37,409 bases of DNA from Fidelibacterota bacterium. GTDB taxonomy: Bacteria; Fidelibacterota; Marinisomatia; SCGC-AAA003-L08; D37C17. This document shows positions 7,537 through 16,594 of the stretch, piece by piece (position 1 is the stretch's first letter; every line of letters starts with the position of its first letter). The position numbers and the translations under genes were made by a program. The stretch covers positions 1-37,409 of the forward strand of contig JASMKZ010000011.1 in assembly GCA_030748955.1 (NCBI GenBank). The letters run 5' to 3'. The notes under the pieces are model-generated. The model ran no database searches. It saw only the letters and a list, made by a program, of their open reading frames with translations, and had not been told where the DNA came from.

Positions 7537-10500
7537 TTATTTAATAAGGAGAACTTTCTGGGTTTCCCGGAATGTTCCTGATTCCATAATGATAATATAG
7601 ATACCAGAGGGATGACGAGACGCATCCCACACAATAGAATGATTGCCTTGGGATTGAAATGTTGACACTATATTTTCAACAAGCCTACCCCTTATATCAT
7701 AAGCCCCGATCATAATACTACCCGAGCGTGGGTTGGAATAGGATATTGTAGTTGTCGGATTAAAAGGATTGGGAAACAGGGGATTTAATGTATATTCACC
7801 TGGCAGATATTGTGAGTGATTAGTTGATAGTTCAGAGCATTCCGAAATATCCCCACCTATCGATAATATATTAGCATATCCAGTACGACGCGCGTTCCCA
7901 CGATACATATTCCAAAAGCCGTTGCTACTTCCAGAGCTCTTAATATCCAGGGCCACTAGGCTGTTTACAGAGCCAGCCAATATTTCCAGGTCGCCATCGC
8001 CATCCATATCCATCACCAGGGGTGCTGCAGTAAATGCAAATTCATTATTCATGGGAAAACCTGCATAAGGACTTCCATCCAGATTATAAGCCAACACATC
8101 TGTTGATTCTGTAGCGGCTACAACTTCTGATTCACCATCACAATCTAAATCAGAGAAAACTAAAGATTTACTGATTACTTGACCCACATCTACCGGCCAG
8201 CCATCCAACGTATTCCCATCTGTATCTACAGCATATAAAACTCCGGAGCCATCACTGAAAAAGACATAAAGTGTATCATTAAATGCTAGAAAAGAAGGGG
8301 AACTATCAATTTCATTTGTTGCGGCAACACTGAACCGTAGACTCCCGTCTGAGTTAATAGCATACAGATTATTATCATTAGAGCCCACAAATATCACTTT
8401 CTCACCATCTACATCCAATATAGATGGTGCAGACTGTATTTTATCACCAACCTGGTAAGGGAATCCTGGAGCTTCTGACCCATTATCATAAAAGAGGTGA
8501 ATATAATTGCTGTCTGTTCCTACCACAATATCATCTTTTCCATTACCGTTAAAGTCCGCCAGGGCTACGCCAACCTTAACCTTCTCCCCAAATGGCAGTG
8601 GGAACCCTGCTACGTCACTCCCATCTGGATTAATTACGAATACCTTATTATTTGAATCATATCCTGAAAAAACAATTTCCAATTCAGCATCATCATCTAA
8701 GTTACCAATAGCAGGTGTCCCTAGAAGGTATACATTGGCATCATAGTCAGTTTTCAGCGTATCTCGGTCAAAAATATAGAGACGCTTAGATTGTGAAGCG
8801 ATGATCAAGTCGATCAATCCATCATTATCTACATCTGCTGCTGCTGTGGACCCCCAAATCTTGTCCCCTGTGTCATAGGGGAAGGTATTATTTTCTACTT
8901 CACTGCCATCAGCATTATAGATATGTACAAAACCATTATAATCCCCATAAATAATTTCATTATTGCCATCATTATCGAAATCAAGAACCAAGGGACTGGT
9001 CTTCTGAGAAGCCTTATATATAGGAAATCCGTACTGATTTAAACTGATTTCAATTACAATCTCATATTCCTCAAAGAAAAAATTATTATCAGCACCTTCC
9101 AGTCCATATCCCATCACCATAAGAGTAAATTCTTTAGGCCCAAGTTCACTATCAGGGTTGACGTTGATAATAAATGGGAAATCAGTGTTTGCATATATAC
9201 TACCAGGTGCCAATGTCGAAGATGATAATGCAACACTATAATTCTCATCAATATCTATCCCATCATCTTGAGTTGAAATAATTAATTCTATAGAATTAGC
9301 AGAAGACCAGGGAGGCTTGTTATAAATTGATACTATTAAAGAGCAGGTTTCACCCGGATTAATAACATTATCTCCATCACCATTAAGATCATATGAAAGA
9401 TGTGAATCTAATACTAAGTTTGGTGCATTTAGAGCTTCAGGTTGAATATTATACAAAATTGATTGACCCTCAGAAAATGTATTACCACTTGTAGTCAATG
9501 CATTAATATCATAATATCCATTAGTACTTCCACCCCATCCCCAATTCATATGAAATAGGTTGTATTCATCATATCCATCACAATTCCAGGCATGTCCTGA
9601 AACCTCATCACCAGGCCCCTCATCATAACCGACATAAATTACAGGTCGGTTATTATTAAACTCATTTTTCAATAAAAAAATAAATTCATCATCCATTAAA
9701 CTATTACGATTTATACTAGCAATATCATCATCAAACATAAAATAGTGCGAGAATGCATATTGAGCTGTGGGATGTGAAAAACCCGTAACGTGTGCCCCGG
9801 ATTCATCACATCCATAATCCATATTTACAGAAACACCAGCATCATATAAAAGTAATGCGGCTGCATCGGTCGAAGAAATGCCATCGCCCATTGCATTGTA
9901 ATCATATATGGAATTACTAAAATTTACAGAGAGTGTACCAAAACTAGGATCATCACCTACAAGATCTGTATAGGTATTTTGACCTTCACCCTGTATAGGA
10001 AAACTCCAATAATGCATGATCTGCCCCATTGATACTGCGACACAACCAACTAATGCTTCTTCACCCCCTCCACAACCTTCAGGACAAAAGTCATTCCATC
10101 CAGAGCCCTGATCAAATTCTGCTGAAATTAATGGTTCTACAAAATCATATTGTTGTCTATCTAATATTTCCCCTGAAAGAAATGTATTCCACTCACTCTT
10201 TACTAGCTCACTCGCTTCACGATTGGAATTAATTGTATCCAAGATATTTTTTTTATATTTTTCTACAACCCATGATACATTTGGAGGAATCGACTCTAAT
10301 TCAAATGAATTATTAAAACTATATGCCAAAACAGGTGTACATCTATCATCTGCTGATACCATGATAAACCCATGCGGATCCAGATGGAAAAGATAGATAA
10401 GTTTATTTATATCTTTATTTAACACCTCAATAGATTCAACTTTAAGCTCATTAAATAAATTAAAGTTTCTTCGCATATTATATAAATTACGAGCAACAAT

Positions 10501-10581
10501 TTCTGCATCTGAAATACTAACAGATGACGGTAAAAGGACTCCATAAATTACTAAAATAATATATATTCTATGTATACACAT
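7537..10581 (-). CDS. Secreted C10 (streptopain-like) cysteine peptidase with beta-propeller repeats and C-terminal sorting domain
   Basis: This 1014-residue protein begins with a hydrophobic signal segment (about residues 5-22), then a propeptide region typical of streptopain/interpain-type peptidases (HGFIMVSADDRCTPVLAYS, about 70-88). The peptidase domain has the catalytic Cys180 in GCVAVSMGQIMHYW and His330 in SGHAWNCDGY, followed by NWGWGG. After a beta-sandwich region (about 385-520) come several FG-GAP/VCBS-like repeats rich in D-x-D-x-D-G calcium loops (for example DFDNDGNNEI, DVDNDGLIDL, DMDGDGDLEI). The last 80 residues form a FlgD-like/T9SS sorting domain beginning at NPLFPNPFNPTTTISY. 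It should be exported and anchored or released at the cell surface, degrading proteins. It shares no obvious operon with its neighbours. Confidence 0.92.
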   Translation of the reverse strand: MCIHRIYIILVIYGVLLPSSVSISDAEIVARNLYNMRRNFNLFNELKVESIEVLNKDINKLIYLFHLDPHGFIMVSADDRCTPVLAYSFNNSFELESIPPNVSWVVEKYKKNILDTINSNREASELVKSEWNTFLSGEILDRQQYDFVEPLISAEFDQGSGWNDFCPEGCGGGEEALVGCVAVSMGQIMHYWSFPIQGEGQNTYTDLVGDDPSFGTLSVNFSNSIYDYNAMGDGISSTDAAALLLYDAGVSVNMDYGCDESGAHVTGFSHPTAQYAFSHYFMFDDDIASINRNSLMDDEFIFLLKNEFNNNRPVIYVGYDEGPGDEVSGHAWNCDGYDEYNLFHMNWGWGGSTNGYYDINALTTSGNTFSEGQSILYNIQPEALNAPNLVLDSHLSYDLNGDGDNVINPGETCSLIVSIYNKPPWSSANSIELIISTQDDGIDIDENYSVALSSSTLAPGSIYANTDFPFIINVNPDSELGPKEFTLMVMGYGLEGADNNFFFEEYEIVIEISLNQYGFPIYKASQKTSPLVLDFDNDGNNEIIYGDYNGFVHIYNADGSEVENNTFPYDTGDKIWGSTAAADVDNDGLIDLIIASQSKRLYIFDRDTLKTDYDANVYLLGTPAIGNLDDDAELEIVFSGYDSNNKVFVINPDGSDVAGFPLPFGEKVKVGVALADFNGNGKDDIVVGTDSNYIHLFYDNGSEAPGFPYQVGDKIQSAPSILDVDGEKVIFVGSNDNNLYAINSDGSLRFSVAATNEIDSSPSFLAFNDTLYVFFSDGSGVLYAVDTDGNTLDGWPVDVGQVISKSLVFSDLDCDGESEVVAATESTDVLAYNLDGSPYAGFPMNNEFAFTAAPLVMDMDGDGDLEILAGSVNSLVALDIKSSGSSNGFWNMYRGNARRTGYANILSIGGDISECSELSTNHSQYLPGEYTLNPLFPNPFNPTTTISYSNPRSGSIMIGAYDIRGRLVENIVSTFQSQGNHSIVWDASRHPSGIYIIIMESGTFRETQKVLLIK

Positions 10582-10620
10582 TGATAAAATTTACCAACTA
10601 TTATAGATATAATTTAAAAT

Positions 10621-10636
10621 GGAACCTGAGAGTTCC
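10621..10636 (-). terminator. Weak hairpin after the patatin gene
   Basis: A 5-bp stem (GGAAC/GTTCC) with a six-base loop lies seven bases after the patatin stop codon and is followed on the minus strand by ATTTTAAATT. It is a poor but plausible terminator; the U-run is short. Confidence 0.3.
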
Positions 10637-10642
10637 CTGAAA

Positions 10643-11521
10643 TTAAATATGAGCAGCTAAAGTCTGCAGTTCTGGAAGTGCATCTAAGCCCAGTTCCAAT
10701 CCATAACGGTAATCCATCTGAATATCTTTCAGATTATTTGAAATAACACCACACTCTAATTCAGTCTCCGGAGCCACTTGGATAAGCTTCAAATCTTTTG
10801 GAGGATTAGAGATATATTTCTGTTTCCTTGAATATATCTTGTCATTACGCATAATAAGCTTCTGCAGTTTAGGGTTATCCCTGTAAATAATTGGTGCATA
10901 GAGGGATGTAAGTTTCCAATCTGCCTCTATATCACTTTGATGAGTACGCAGTAAAACAATATTCCGGTATCCCCAATCGTACACCCGTTTTACCGGCAGA
11001 GGATCTGACAATCCTCCATCAATATACTTCCTCCCGGCTATTTCGCAATATCCCCGGGTTGCCATTGGAAGTGATCCGGTGGCCTCCATAGTTTTCAGCC
11101 ATCCATATTTTTTTACGGATAAATATGCGGAGTTCCCATTCAGATAGTTTGTAACCACCACTCTACAGTCAGCATTTTTAAGATGTTTATTTGCTGCATC
11201 GATATCAAAAGGATATTTCTTTTCTGTGACTTCAAGGAGATATTTTAATTCCATATAATTACCGCCTTTGAGAAAACGTACTATACTGATAAAATTGGTA
11301 TTTTCACTCATAGCCGAAACAATATTGATGTTGCGCTTATACTGCCGGGAAATATAAGATGTGAGATTCATGGCACCACCGGAAACACCAAGATAGAGAT
11401 GAAAGGGGTCAAATCCATTGATGATAAAGCTATCTAGTACACCGGCGGTAAAGCCGCTTTTGAAGCCACCCCCTTCTACAATGAGAGCTATCTGATGCTG
11501 TCTATGGAGTTTTTTTGTCAT
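10643..11521 (-). CDS. Patatin-like phospholipase, YjjU type
   Basis: This 292-residue acyl hydrolase belongs to the patatin family, which cleaves acyl esters of lipids with a Ser-Asp dyad. The oxyanion-hole motif VEGGGFKSGF is at 15-24, the nucleophile Ser47 in GVSGG and the catalytic aspartate Asp168 in DGGLSDP. There is no signal peptide, so it is cytoplasmic or peripherally bound to the inner membrane. Size and motif order resemble E. coli YjjU. It lies 13 bases downstream of a gamma-glutamyltransferase homologue and is likely co-transcribed with it. The natural lipid substrate cannot be told from sequence. Confidence 0.9.
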   Translation of the reverse strand: MTKKLHRQHQIALIVEGGGFKSGFTAGVLDSFIINGFDPFHLYLGVSGGAMNLTSYISRQYKRNINIVSAMSENTNFISIVRFLKGGNYMELKYLLEVTEKKYPFDIDAANKHLKNADCRVVVTNYLNGNSAYLSVKKYGWLKTMEATGSLPMATRGYCEIAGRKYIDGGLSDPLPVKRVYDWGYRNIVLLRTHQSDIEADWKLTSLYAPIIYRDNPKLQKLIMRNDKIYSRKQKYISNPPKDLKLIQVAPETELECGVISNNLKDIQMDYRYGLELGLDALPELQTLAAHI

Positions 11522-11534
11522 ACTTGATTAATCT

Positions 11535-13055
11535 CTACACAATTTCAAAGGTACCACCTCGTCTAGGATCACTAAATCCATCAGTTAAGGTAACGGCATT
11601 GACACCTCCAAAAAATAGATTCTTTTCTTCAAATGGATGAAGGGTAATATCTTTCGGTAAATCAGCTGTAAGAAAATCTACATCCGGTTCACAGTAAAGC
11701 ATTTTTCCCTCCAGATGAATTCTGGATGAAATAATTGCTTCATCAAGCCCCATGCCTTTTACTATATAGTTGAGAATAACCTGAACGATAGCAGACCGAA
11801 TTCTATTACTCCCTCCACTCCCTAATAAAATAAAGGGCAGATTATCTTTCATGATAATGGTTGGAGATACCATGGTTGGCAATCGCATAGGGTGACGCCA
11901 TTGGTGAAAACCTAAAGGATTAAGATCTTCTTCACCCAGCATATTATTCAACATTATACCCGTACCGGGAAGAATATACCCACAGCCTTCACCATTGGTT
12001 GTTGTTACACTGGCACAATTCATATCTTTATCAATAACACTCACATGGGTAGTTTCTCCCCTTCCAGGTTTTCTAAGATCATCGGATTTTATACATTTAG
12101 AAAGAAAGTTTGCTAAATTTCCATTAAATATTCCATCTTCCAACAATTCTTCAATCTGGTATTCTTTATTTGGATTGGTACAGACATTCTTCCGTGCTAA
12201 ATTGGTAGCTGCCATGGCCTGAACAATGTGGGTAATATTTATATCTTTTAATTTTGCTTTCTCAAGGAGCTGCAACAAAAATATGATGAGGGTGCCTCCA
12301 ACAGATGGTGCAGGGTTTGAATATACCTCTGTTCCCATAAAGGAGGTCATCACTGGTTTGCGAACAGCCACATGATACAGGCTCATGGATTTTTCGTTCA
12401 ATAATCCCTCTTTTCCAAAAGTTTGGGCAATGAGTTCAGCATATTCTCCCAGGTAAAAAGAAGTGGCTCCTTCCCAGGAAACCCGTTCCAAGAATTCTGC
12501 AAAATCTAAATTAACAAAACGTTGACCCTCAGATAGGATTCTCCCATTTGAGCAAAATAATTCCCGACCCTCTTTTGTATGGGTAAAAATGGGTTCTAAT
12601 AATTTGAAGATATACGCCTGTTGCTTATTCAGCACATAACCTTCCCGGGCTAATTTTATGGCTGGCTCCATAACTACTGGTAGCGGAAGCACTCCAAATT
12701 GTTCCTGCACAATTACTAGTCCTAAAAGTGTGCCCGGTACGGCAGCAGAGCCTTTGCCAATATGGAATGTCTGGGTAGAATCACCAAAATCTACTTCAAC
12801 ACCGAAAAAATCCAGCTTTTCCTTTCCGGTCCGGGGAGGTGTATCCACAAAAAAATCATACAATACAGGTTCAGCATCAGGTTTATAGATCATCATGGCG
12901 CCGCCGCCACCAGCACCTGTTAGGGCAAATTCAGAGGTCATGGATGTAAATACAGCAGCCACGGCAGCATCAAATGCATTTCCGCCAGCTTTTAATATTT
13001 CAACACCTGCCTGCGTGGCTTCCTTAGAGCCCGTTGAAATGATGCTTTTATTCAT
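11535..13055 (-). CDS. Gamma-glutamyltransferase family protein without signal peptide
   Basis: This 506-residue Ntn-hydrolase homologue resembles gamma-glutamyltranspeptidase: AGGNAFDAAVAAVF near residues 23-36, GAGGGGAMMIY near 48-57, and the autocleavage/catalytic site GETTHVSVID, where Thr335 would become the new N-terminus of the small subunit. GSGGSNRIRSA is also preserved. Usual GGTs are exported and about 560-580 residues; this one starts directly at the mature-like region without a signal peptide, so it is probably cytoplasmic. It could act on glutathione or other gamma-glutamyl compounds, or as an acylase-like member of the family. It is transcribed just ahead of the patatin-like gene. 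Confidence 0.85.
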   Translation of the reverse strand: MNKSIISTGSKEATQAGVEILKAGGNAFDAAVAAVFTSMTSEFALTGAGGGGAMMIYKPDAEPVLYDFFVDTPPRTGKEKLDFFGVEVDFGDSTQTFHIGKGSAAVPGTLLGLVIVQEQFGVLPLPVVMEPAIKLAREGYVLNKQQAYIFKLLEPIFTHTKEGRELFCSNGRILSEGQRFVNLDFAEFLERVSWEGATSFYLGEYAELIAQTFGKEGLLNEKSMSLYHVAVRKPVMTSFMGTEVYSNPAPSVGGTLIIFLLQLLEKAKLKDINITHIVQAMAATNLARKNVCTNPNKEYQIEELLEDGIFNGNLANFLSKCIKSDDLRKPGRGETTHVSVIDKDMNCASVTTTNGEGCGYILPGTGIMLNNMLGEEDLNPLGFHQWRHPMRLPTMVSPTIIMKDNLPFILLGSGGSNRIRSAIVQVILNYIVKGMGLDEAIISSRIHLEGKMLYCEPDVDFLTADLPKDITLHPFEEKNLFFGGVNAVTLTDGFSDPRRGGTFEIV

Positions 13056-13113
13056 CTATAAGAGAATATGTTAAGAAAACAATAATTGGACAACTAATTT
13101 TACAGGATGCATA

Positions 13114-14505
13114 TTAATTTGTCAAAATCAAGTTGACAATAGCAATAATATCCAGGATATTCAGAAGCCCATTGCCATCCATATCAGCTGCTTCGCTTTG
13201 AGAAGGAGTTAGTTCTATATTACTCAACACAGCTCCTGCAAGAGCCACTACATCTAAAATATTGACCTCTCCATCACTGTTACAATCGCCTGGCATAACC
13301 ATAAACTGATCTACATAATTTATGAGGGTACGAATGGAAACTTCCGCTGCCTCTTTGGCTGTATCCCAATCCACCTGGGCTCCCACATGGATATGGCCAC
13401 CAGCCAAACAGGGGATTTCAATATCTTCCTCAAAGGTTTCTTTATACCAGACTCCATGATAACCGGCAAATTCAGAGAGAAACATTCCGGCATTGGTATT
13501 ATCCAGATAAGGGTCTAGCCCTATATGTGCTTCATTTATGGCATTTATTATATCTGCAGTCGGCAAACTGGTATAGCGCACATGATAATTATCCACAGAA
13601 TCATCCGGGGGGTTGGGTGTGGGCAATAGTGGCGGTGTATAATCATCATACCAATTGGTTCGATTAACCACTCTATTCTCAAGCTCCCAGCTCATATCAT
13701 TGAATCCCCGGCTGAAGGTGATAATACCAACGGGCTGTACTTCTTCTATGATGGGCCAAAAGTCCTCTGAAAAATCTTGGTAATCTACTTCCAGATTGCC
13801 AAAGCCCTGACCGCAGTTATTGCAGTTTGCTGGATCAAACTCGGGGAAAAATGATACCACATCATACCCTAAACCTTCCCAATTTTCACCCTGCCATCCT
13901 GCGGGGTTCAACTCCGAATCCTGGCTGAAATGGCGGACCATTTCATTGGTGGGTGGCCAGTACCCTGTCACCATGATTTTAGGACGTTCTCTCTCTGGCT
14001 TGACTTTCACAGTTTGAATGACAGCACCTTGAGATGATGGAATGACAAAATCCGGCAATATTCCGTCAATAATAAAATTTCCAGAAAATTCTGCATTTAC
14101 TGGTTCAAAATATTCCAATGTCAGTTTATCCGATATAAACCGGCCACTTGTAAATTCTTTCTCACTCTTTGATAAATAAGGACCGGTATACGATTCTAAA
14201 TTATTGAAGATGAATAATCTTCCCCCTTCGGGTATAAGCCAATTACTGATTGCAAGATGACCACTTTTGAATTCAGGTAAAGTAAGCTCCAATCTCCAAA
14301 TAAATTGGTTGGGGTAAATTGTTAATTGTGCATTTTCACGAAAATCAATTTCAAAATCGTTGGCATTTAAAATAATACTATTTGTGGATAATTCTACCCC
14401 CCCATTTTCCAAACTCATTGGAGTATATGCAGGTGCAAACTGGGCAAATTGAAGATTGAAGATAGAAAATAGAAGAATGAAGATTGTAACAATATTCGTC
14501 TTCAT
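13114..14505 (-). CDS. Secreted dockerin-tagged protein related to pyroglutamyl peptidase (C15), catalytic Cys apparently replaced by Ser
   Basis: This 463-residue protein has a clear signal peptide (about residues 1-22). Residues 65-155 form a beta-rich domain (WRLELTLPEF...LPEGGRLFIFN-like pattern) that resembles the N-terminal domain of secreted lysyl-endopeptidase-type proteins. Residues 175-400 resemble pyrrolidone-carboxylate peptidase: IMVTGYWPP at 177-185, a glutamate near 276 in ELENRVVN, NAGMFLSEFAGYHGVWY at 338-354 and GGHIHVG with His373. In true C15 enzymes the AGxYxCN motif holds the catalytic Cys; here Ser344 seems to fill that place. The C-terminus (407-463) carries two EF-hand-like dockerin repeats, GDCNSDGEVNILDVV and DMDGNGLLNILDII. 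Export is firm; peptidase activity is uncertain. Confidence 0.75.
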   Translation of the reverse strand: MKTNIVTIFILLFSIFNLQFAQFAPAYTPMSLENGGVELSTNSIILNANDFEIDFRENAQLTIYPNQFIWRLELTLPEFKSGHLAISNWLIPEGGRLFIFNNLESYTGPYLSKSEKEFTSGRFISDKLTLEYFEPVNAEFSGNFIIDGILPDFVIPSSQGAVIQTVKVKPERERPKIMVTGYWPPTNEMVRHFSQDSELNPAGWQGENWEGLGYDVVSFFPEFDPANCNNCGQGFGNLEVDYQDFSEDFWPIIEEVQPVGIITFSRGFNDMSWELENRVVNRTNWYDDYTPPLLPTPNPPDDSVDNYHVRYTSLPTADIINAINEAHIGLDPYLDNTNAGMFLSEFAGYHGVWYKETFEEDIEIPCLAGGHIHVGAQVDWDTAKEAAEVSIRTLINYVDQFMVMPGDCNSDGEVNILDVVALAGAVLSNIELTPSQSEAADMDGNGLLNILDIIAIVNLILTN

Positions 14506-14739
14506 GATAATTTTCTATTTAGTCTATCATTCTGAGATTTATTGAAGAATTTCATTCGATTATTATGCAAAAAAATGTTTGAGATGATTTGCTCACACAG
14601 CATGACAGGTGTTAATTTTTGTTGTAATTGGTGGCACATTTCGTCCAGATATTGATATTTTTCGGAAAAATACATTAGGTAATGTAATACAGGCAGGATG
14701 AATTATAAAGTGATGACAATCAAGGAGAAATATTGGGAA

Positions 14740-14970
14740 TTAAATTACTCGAAAAACAATAAGACCAATCATAATAATTATAGATGTAATAATTAACGAA
14801 GCCCCTAAATTGCCTGCCTTTATCTCAGACCATTGGTTGATGTTAGGTGTCAGTTTATCAAATACAGTTAAAGCAATACTAATACCTAACGAAAATCCAA
14901 TAGACGCGGTAAGCGCCCAGCCGATGGCTCGTAAATATTCTATTAATTGTGCGTTTAAATCAAGTCCCAT
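14740..14970 (-). CDS. Small membrane protein, DUF350-like
   Basis: This 76-residue protein has two hydrophobic segments (about 15-36 and 54-75) separated by FDKLTPNINQWSEIKAGNLGASL. That spacer resembles one unit of the DUF350 membrane family, in which polar residues of the EI-x-x-GN type face the membrane. The ATG at 14970 lies 11 bases after the msrA stop codon, so the two genes are probably co-transcribed. Function is unknown. Confidence 0.65.
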   Translation of the reverse strand: MGLDLNAQLIEYLRAIGWALTASIGFSLGISIALTVFDKLTPNINQWSEIKAGNLGASLIITSIIIMIGLIVFRVI

Positions 14971-14981
14971 AATTTATCCTT

Positions 14982-15593
14982 TCATTTACTAATGTTTAAC
15001 TTTTCTAATTTTGGCTTTATTACCAATTGACAATAAGAGGCATTTTTATTCAAACGGTAATAATTTTGATGGTAATTTTCTGCAATATAAAATGTATCTA
15101 AAACGCTTATCTCTGTGATGATGGGATTCGAGTATAACTTAATATTATTGGCATTATCCTTTGATTTTTGAGCCATTACTTTTTGACTATCAGAATGGTA
15201 ATATATGGCAGATCGATACTGTGTTCCCACATCTGCCCCTTGTCGGTTTAAGGTGGTAGGATCATGAGACACCCAAAATAAATCAAGTAATTCTTCATAA
15301 TTTACTTTGCTGGAGTCAAATTCTATTTGGATAACTTCTGCATGACCCGTTCTGCCACCACAAACTTCTTCATAAGTGGGGTTTTCAGTTGTACCCCCAG
15401 TGTACCCGGCTTTTACATCCAGCACACCTTCAATATCTTGGAAAACAGCCTCTACACACCAAAAACATCCTGCTCCAAAGGTTGCCTGTTCAATATTCTG
15501 ATTTAAATTTTTCTCTGTTTGTGCCAAAATGAATCCAACAATAATCCCTATAAAATAAAACGGAATGAGCCTTCTTTTACAGCCATTGTTCAT
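14982..15593 (-). CDS. msrA: Peptide methionine (S)-S-oxide reductase, exported form
   Basis: This 203-residue protein repairs oxidised methionine in proteins. The signature GAGCFWCVEAVF places the nucleophile at Cys43. YTGGTTENPTYEEVCGGRTGHAEV and the RSAIYYHSDSQ segment are typical of MsrA. An N-terminal hydrophobic segment (about residues 9-24) precedes the domain, so the enzyme is exported or membrane-anchored and likely protects envelope proteins. No MsrB domain is fused. It is followed at 11 bases by the DUF350-like gene. Confidence 0.95.
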   Translation of the reverse strand: MNNGCKRRLIPFYFIGIIVGFILAQTEKNLNQNIEQATFGAGCFWCVEAVFQDIEGVLDVKAGYTGGTTENPTYEEVCGGRTGHAEVIQIEFDSSKVNYEELLDLFWVSHDPTTLNRQGADVGTQYRSAIYYHSDSQKVMAQKSKDNANNIKLYSNPIITEISVLDTFYIAENYHQNYYRLNKNASYCQLVIKPKLEKLNISK

Positions 15594-15682
15594 ATTAGAA
15601 TTTGATTAACATTTTGGCAACCAATTCGTAGTAAATTTTGTTATATGAAAAATATTCTCTAGCTTATGATGTCCTGCCATAA

Positions 15683-15704
15683 TTGATTATTTAATTATAA
15701 TCAA
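15683..15704 (-). terminator. AT-only inverted repeat at the end of lipA
   Basis: TTGATTAT, six bases, then ATAATCAA form a perfect 8-bp inverted repeat that overlaps the lipA stop codon. It contains little GC, so its value as a terminator is doubtful, but it marks the end of the lipoate operon. Confidence 0.25.
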
Positions 15705-16588
15705 ATAACAATATCAGATAGTTGGCTGACCTGTTCATCCGCATGGTATGAAGACCGAACCAGTGGCCCTGATTCTACAACTTTAAAGCCCATTTTGAGG
15801 CCCTTTTCTTTGTACATTTTAAAAATATCTGGATGAACAAATCTCTGAACCGGTAAATGATTGAGCGTGGGCTGTAGATATTGACCAATGTTAAAGATGG
15901 TGATTCCCAGTTCTGCAATTTCCTGCATTGTTTCTAATACTTCAGTATCATTTTCGCCCAGCCCCACCATCATGCCCGTTTTTGTTTTAAGTCCCCATTC
16001 AATAGATGCTTTCAATACTGAGAGTGATCGATTCCAATCAGATTGAGGACGAACCTGGCGTGAGATACGTTTTACACATTCAATATTATGAGAGAAAATA
16101 TCCGGCTTTGCCTGAAAGACTTTCTCAAAAGCAGGTCCGTAATTTCGAAAATCGGGAGTTAGAACTTCTATGGTACATTCAGGAGCTTGGATGCGAATTT
16201 GTTCAATGGTTTCTGCCCAAATATCTGCACCATAATCGTTCTTAATATCATCCCGATCCACAGAAGTTACAACTACATGGCGAAGATTCATAGCATTCAC
16301 TGTACGGCCAGTACGGGTTGGTTCCATTCCATCTATAGCTAATGGCTTCCCTGTTTTTACAGAACAAAATCCGCAGGATCGTGTACAAGTATCTCCTAAA
16401 ATCATGATGGTAGCTGTTTGTCTTTCCCAGCATTCATAAATATTGGGGCAACGAGCTTCTTCGCAAACTGTATGAAGATTATTCTCCCTGATCAATTTTT
16501 GGGTCTCTAAAAACTTATTTGATGTGGAGAGTTTAATTTTTAGCCAATCCGGGCGGGTTCGTTTTTTTATTGGAGCTTGAGCTAACAT
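15701..16588 (-). CDS. lipA: Lipoyl synthase
   Basis: This 295-residue radical-SAM enzyme inserts two sulfur atoms into protein-bound octanoyl groups to make lipoyl. The radical-SAM cluster motif CTRSCGFC has Cys68, Cys72 and Cys75. The auxiliary sulfur-donating cluster has Cys42, Cys47 and Cys53, and the C-terminal RSSYHADE supplies the conserved serine ligand. Length is normal. It is six bases downstream of the E2 gene whose lipoyl domain is its probable substrate. With LipB encoded in the same operon, the endogenous lipoylation route is complete. Confidence 0.97.
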   Translation of the reverse strand: MLAQAPIKKRTRPDWLKIKLSTSNKFLETQKLIRENNLHTVCEEARCPNIYECWERQTATIMILGDTCTRSCGFCSVKTGKPLAIDGMEPTRTGRTVNAMNLRHVVVTSVDRDDIKNDYGADIWAETIEQIRIQAPECTIEVLTPDFRNYGPAFEKVFQAKPDIFSHNIECVKRISRQVRPQSDWNRSLSVLKASIEWGLKTKTGMMVGLGENDTEVLETMQEIAELGITIFNIGQYLQPTLNHLPVQRFVHPDIFKMYKEKGLKMGFKVVESGPLVRSSYHADEQVSQLSDIVI

Positions 16589-16594
16589 TAAAGT

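Noticed and set aside
14656-14672. AT-rich hairpin TATTTTT-CGG-AAAAATA in the gap after the dockerin protein's promoter side
   Set aside because: The stem is entirely A-T with a three-base loop and no U-run; it is expected by chance in this composition.
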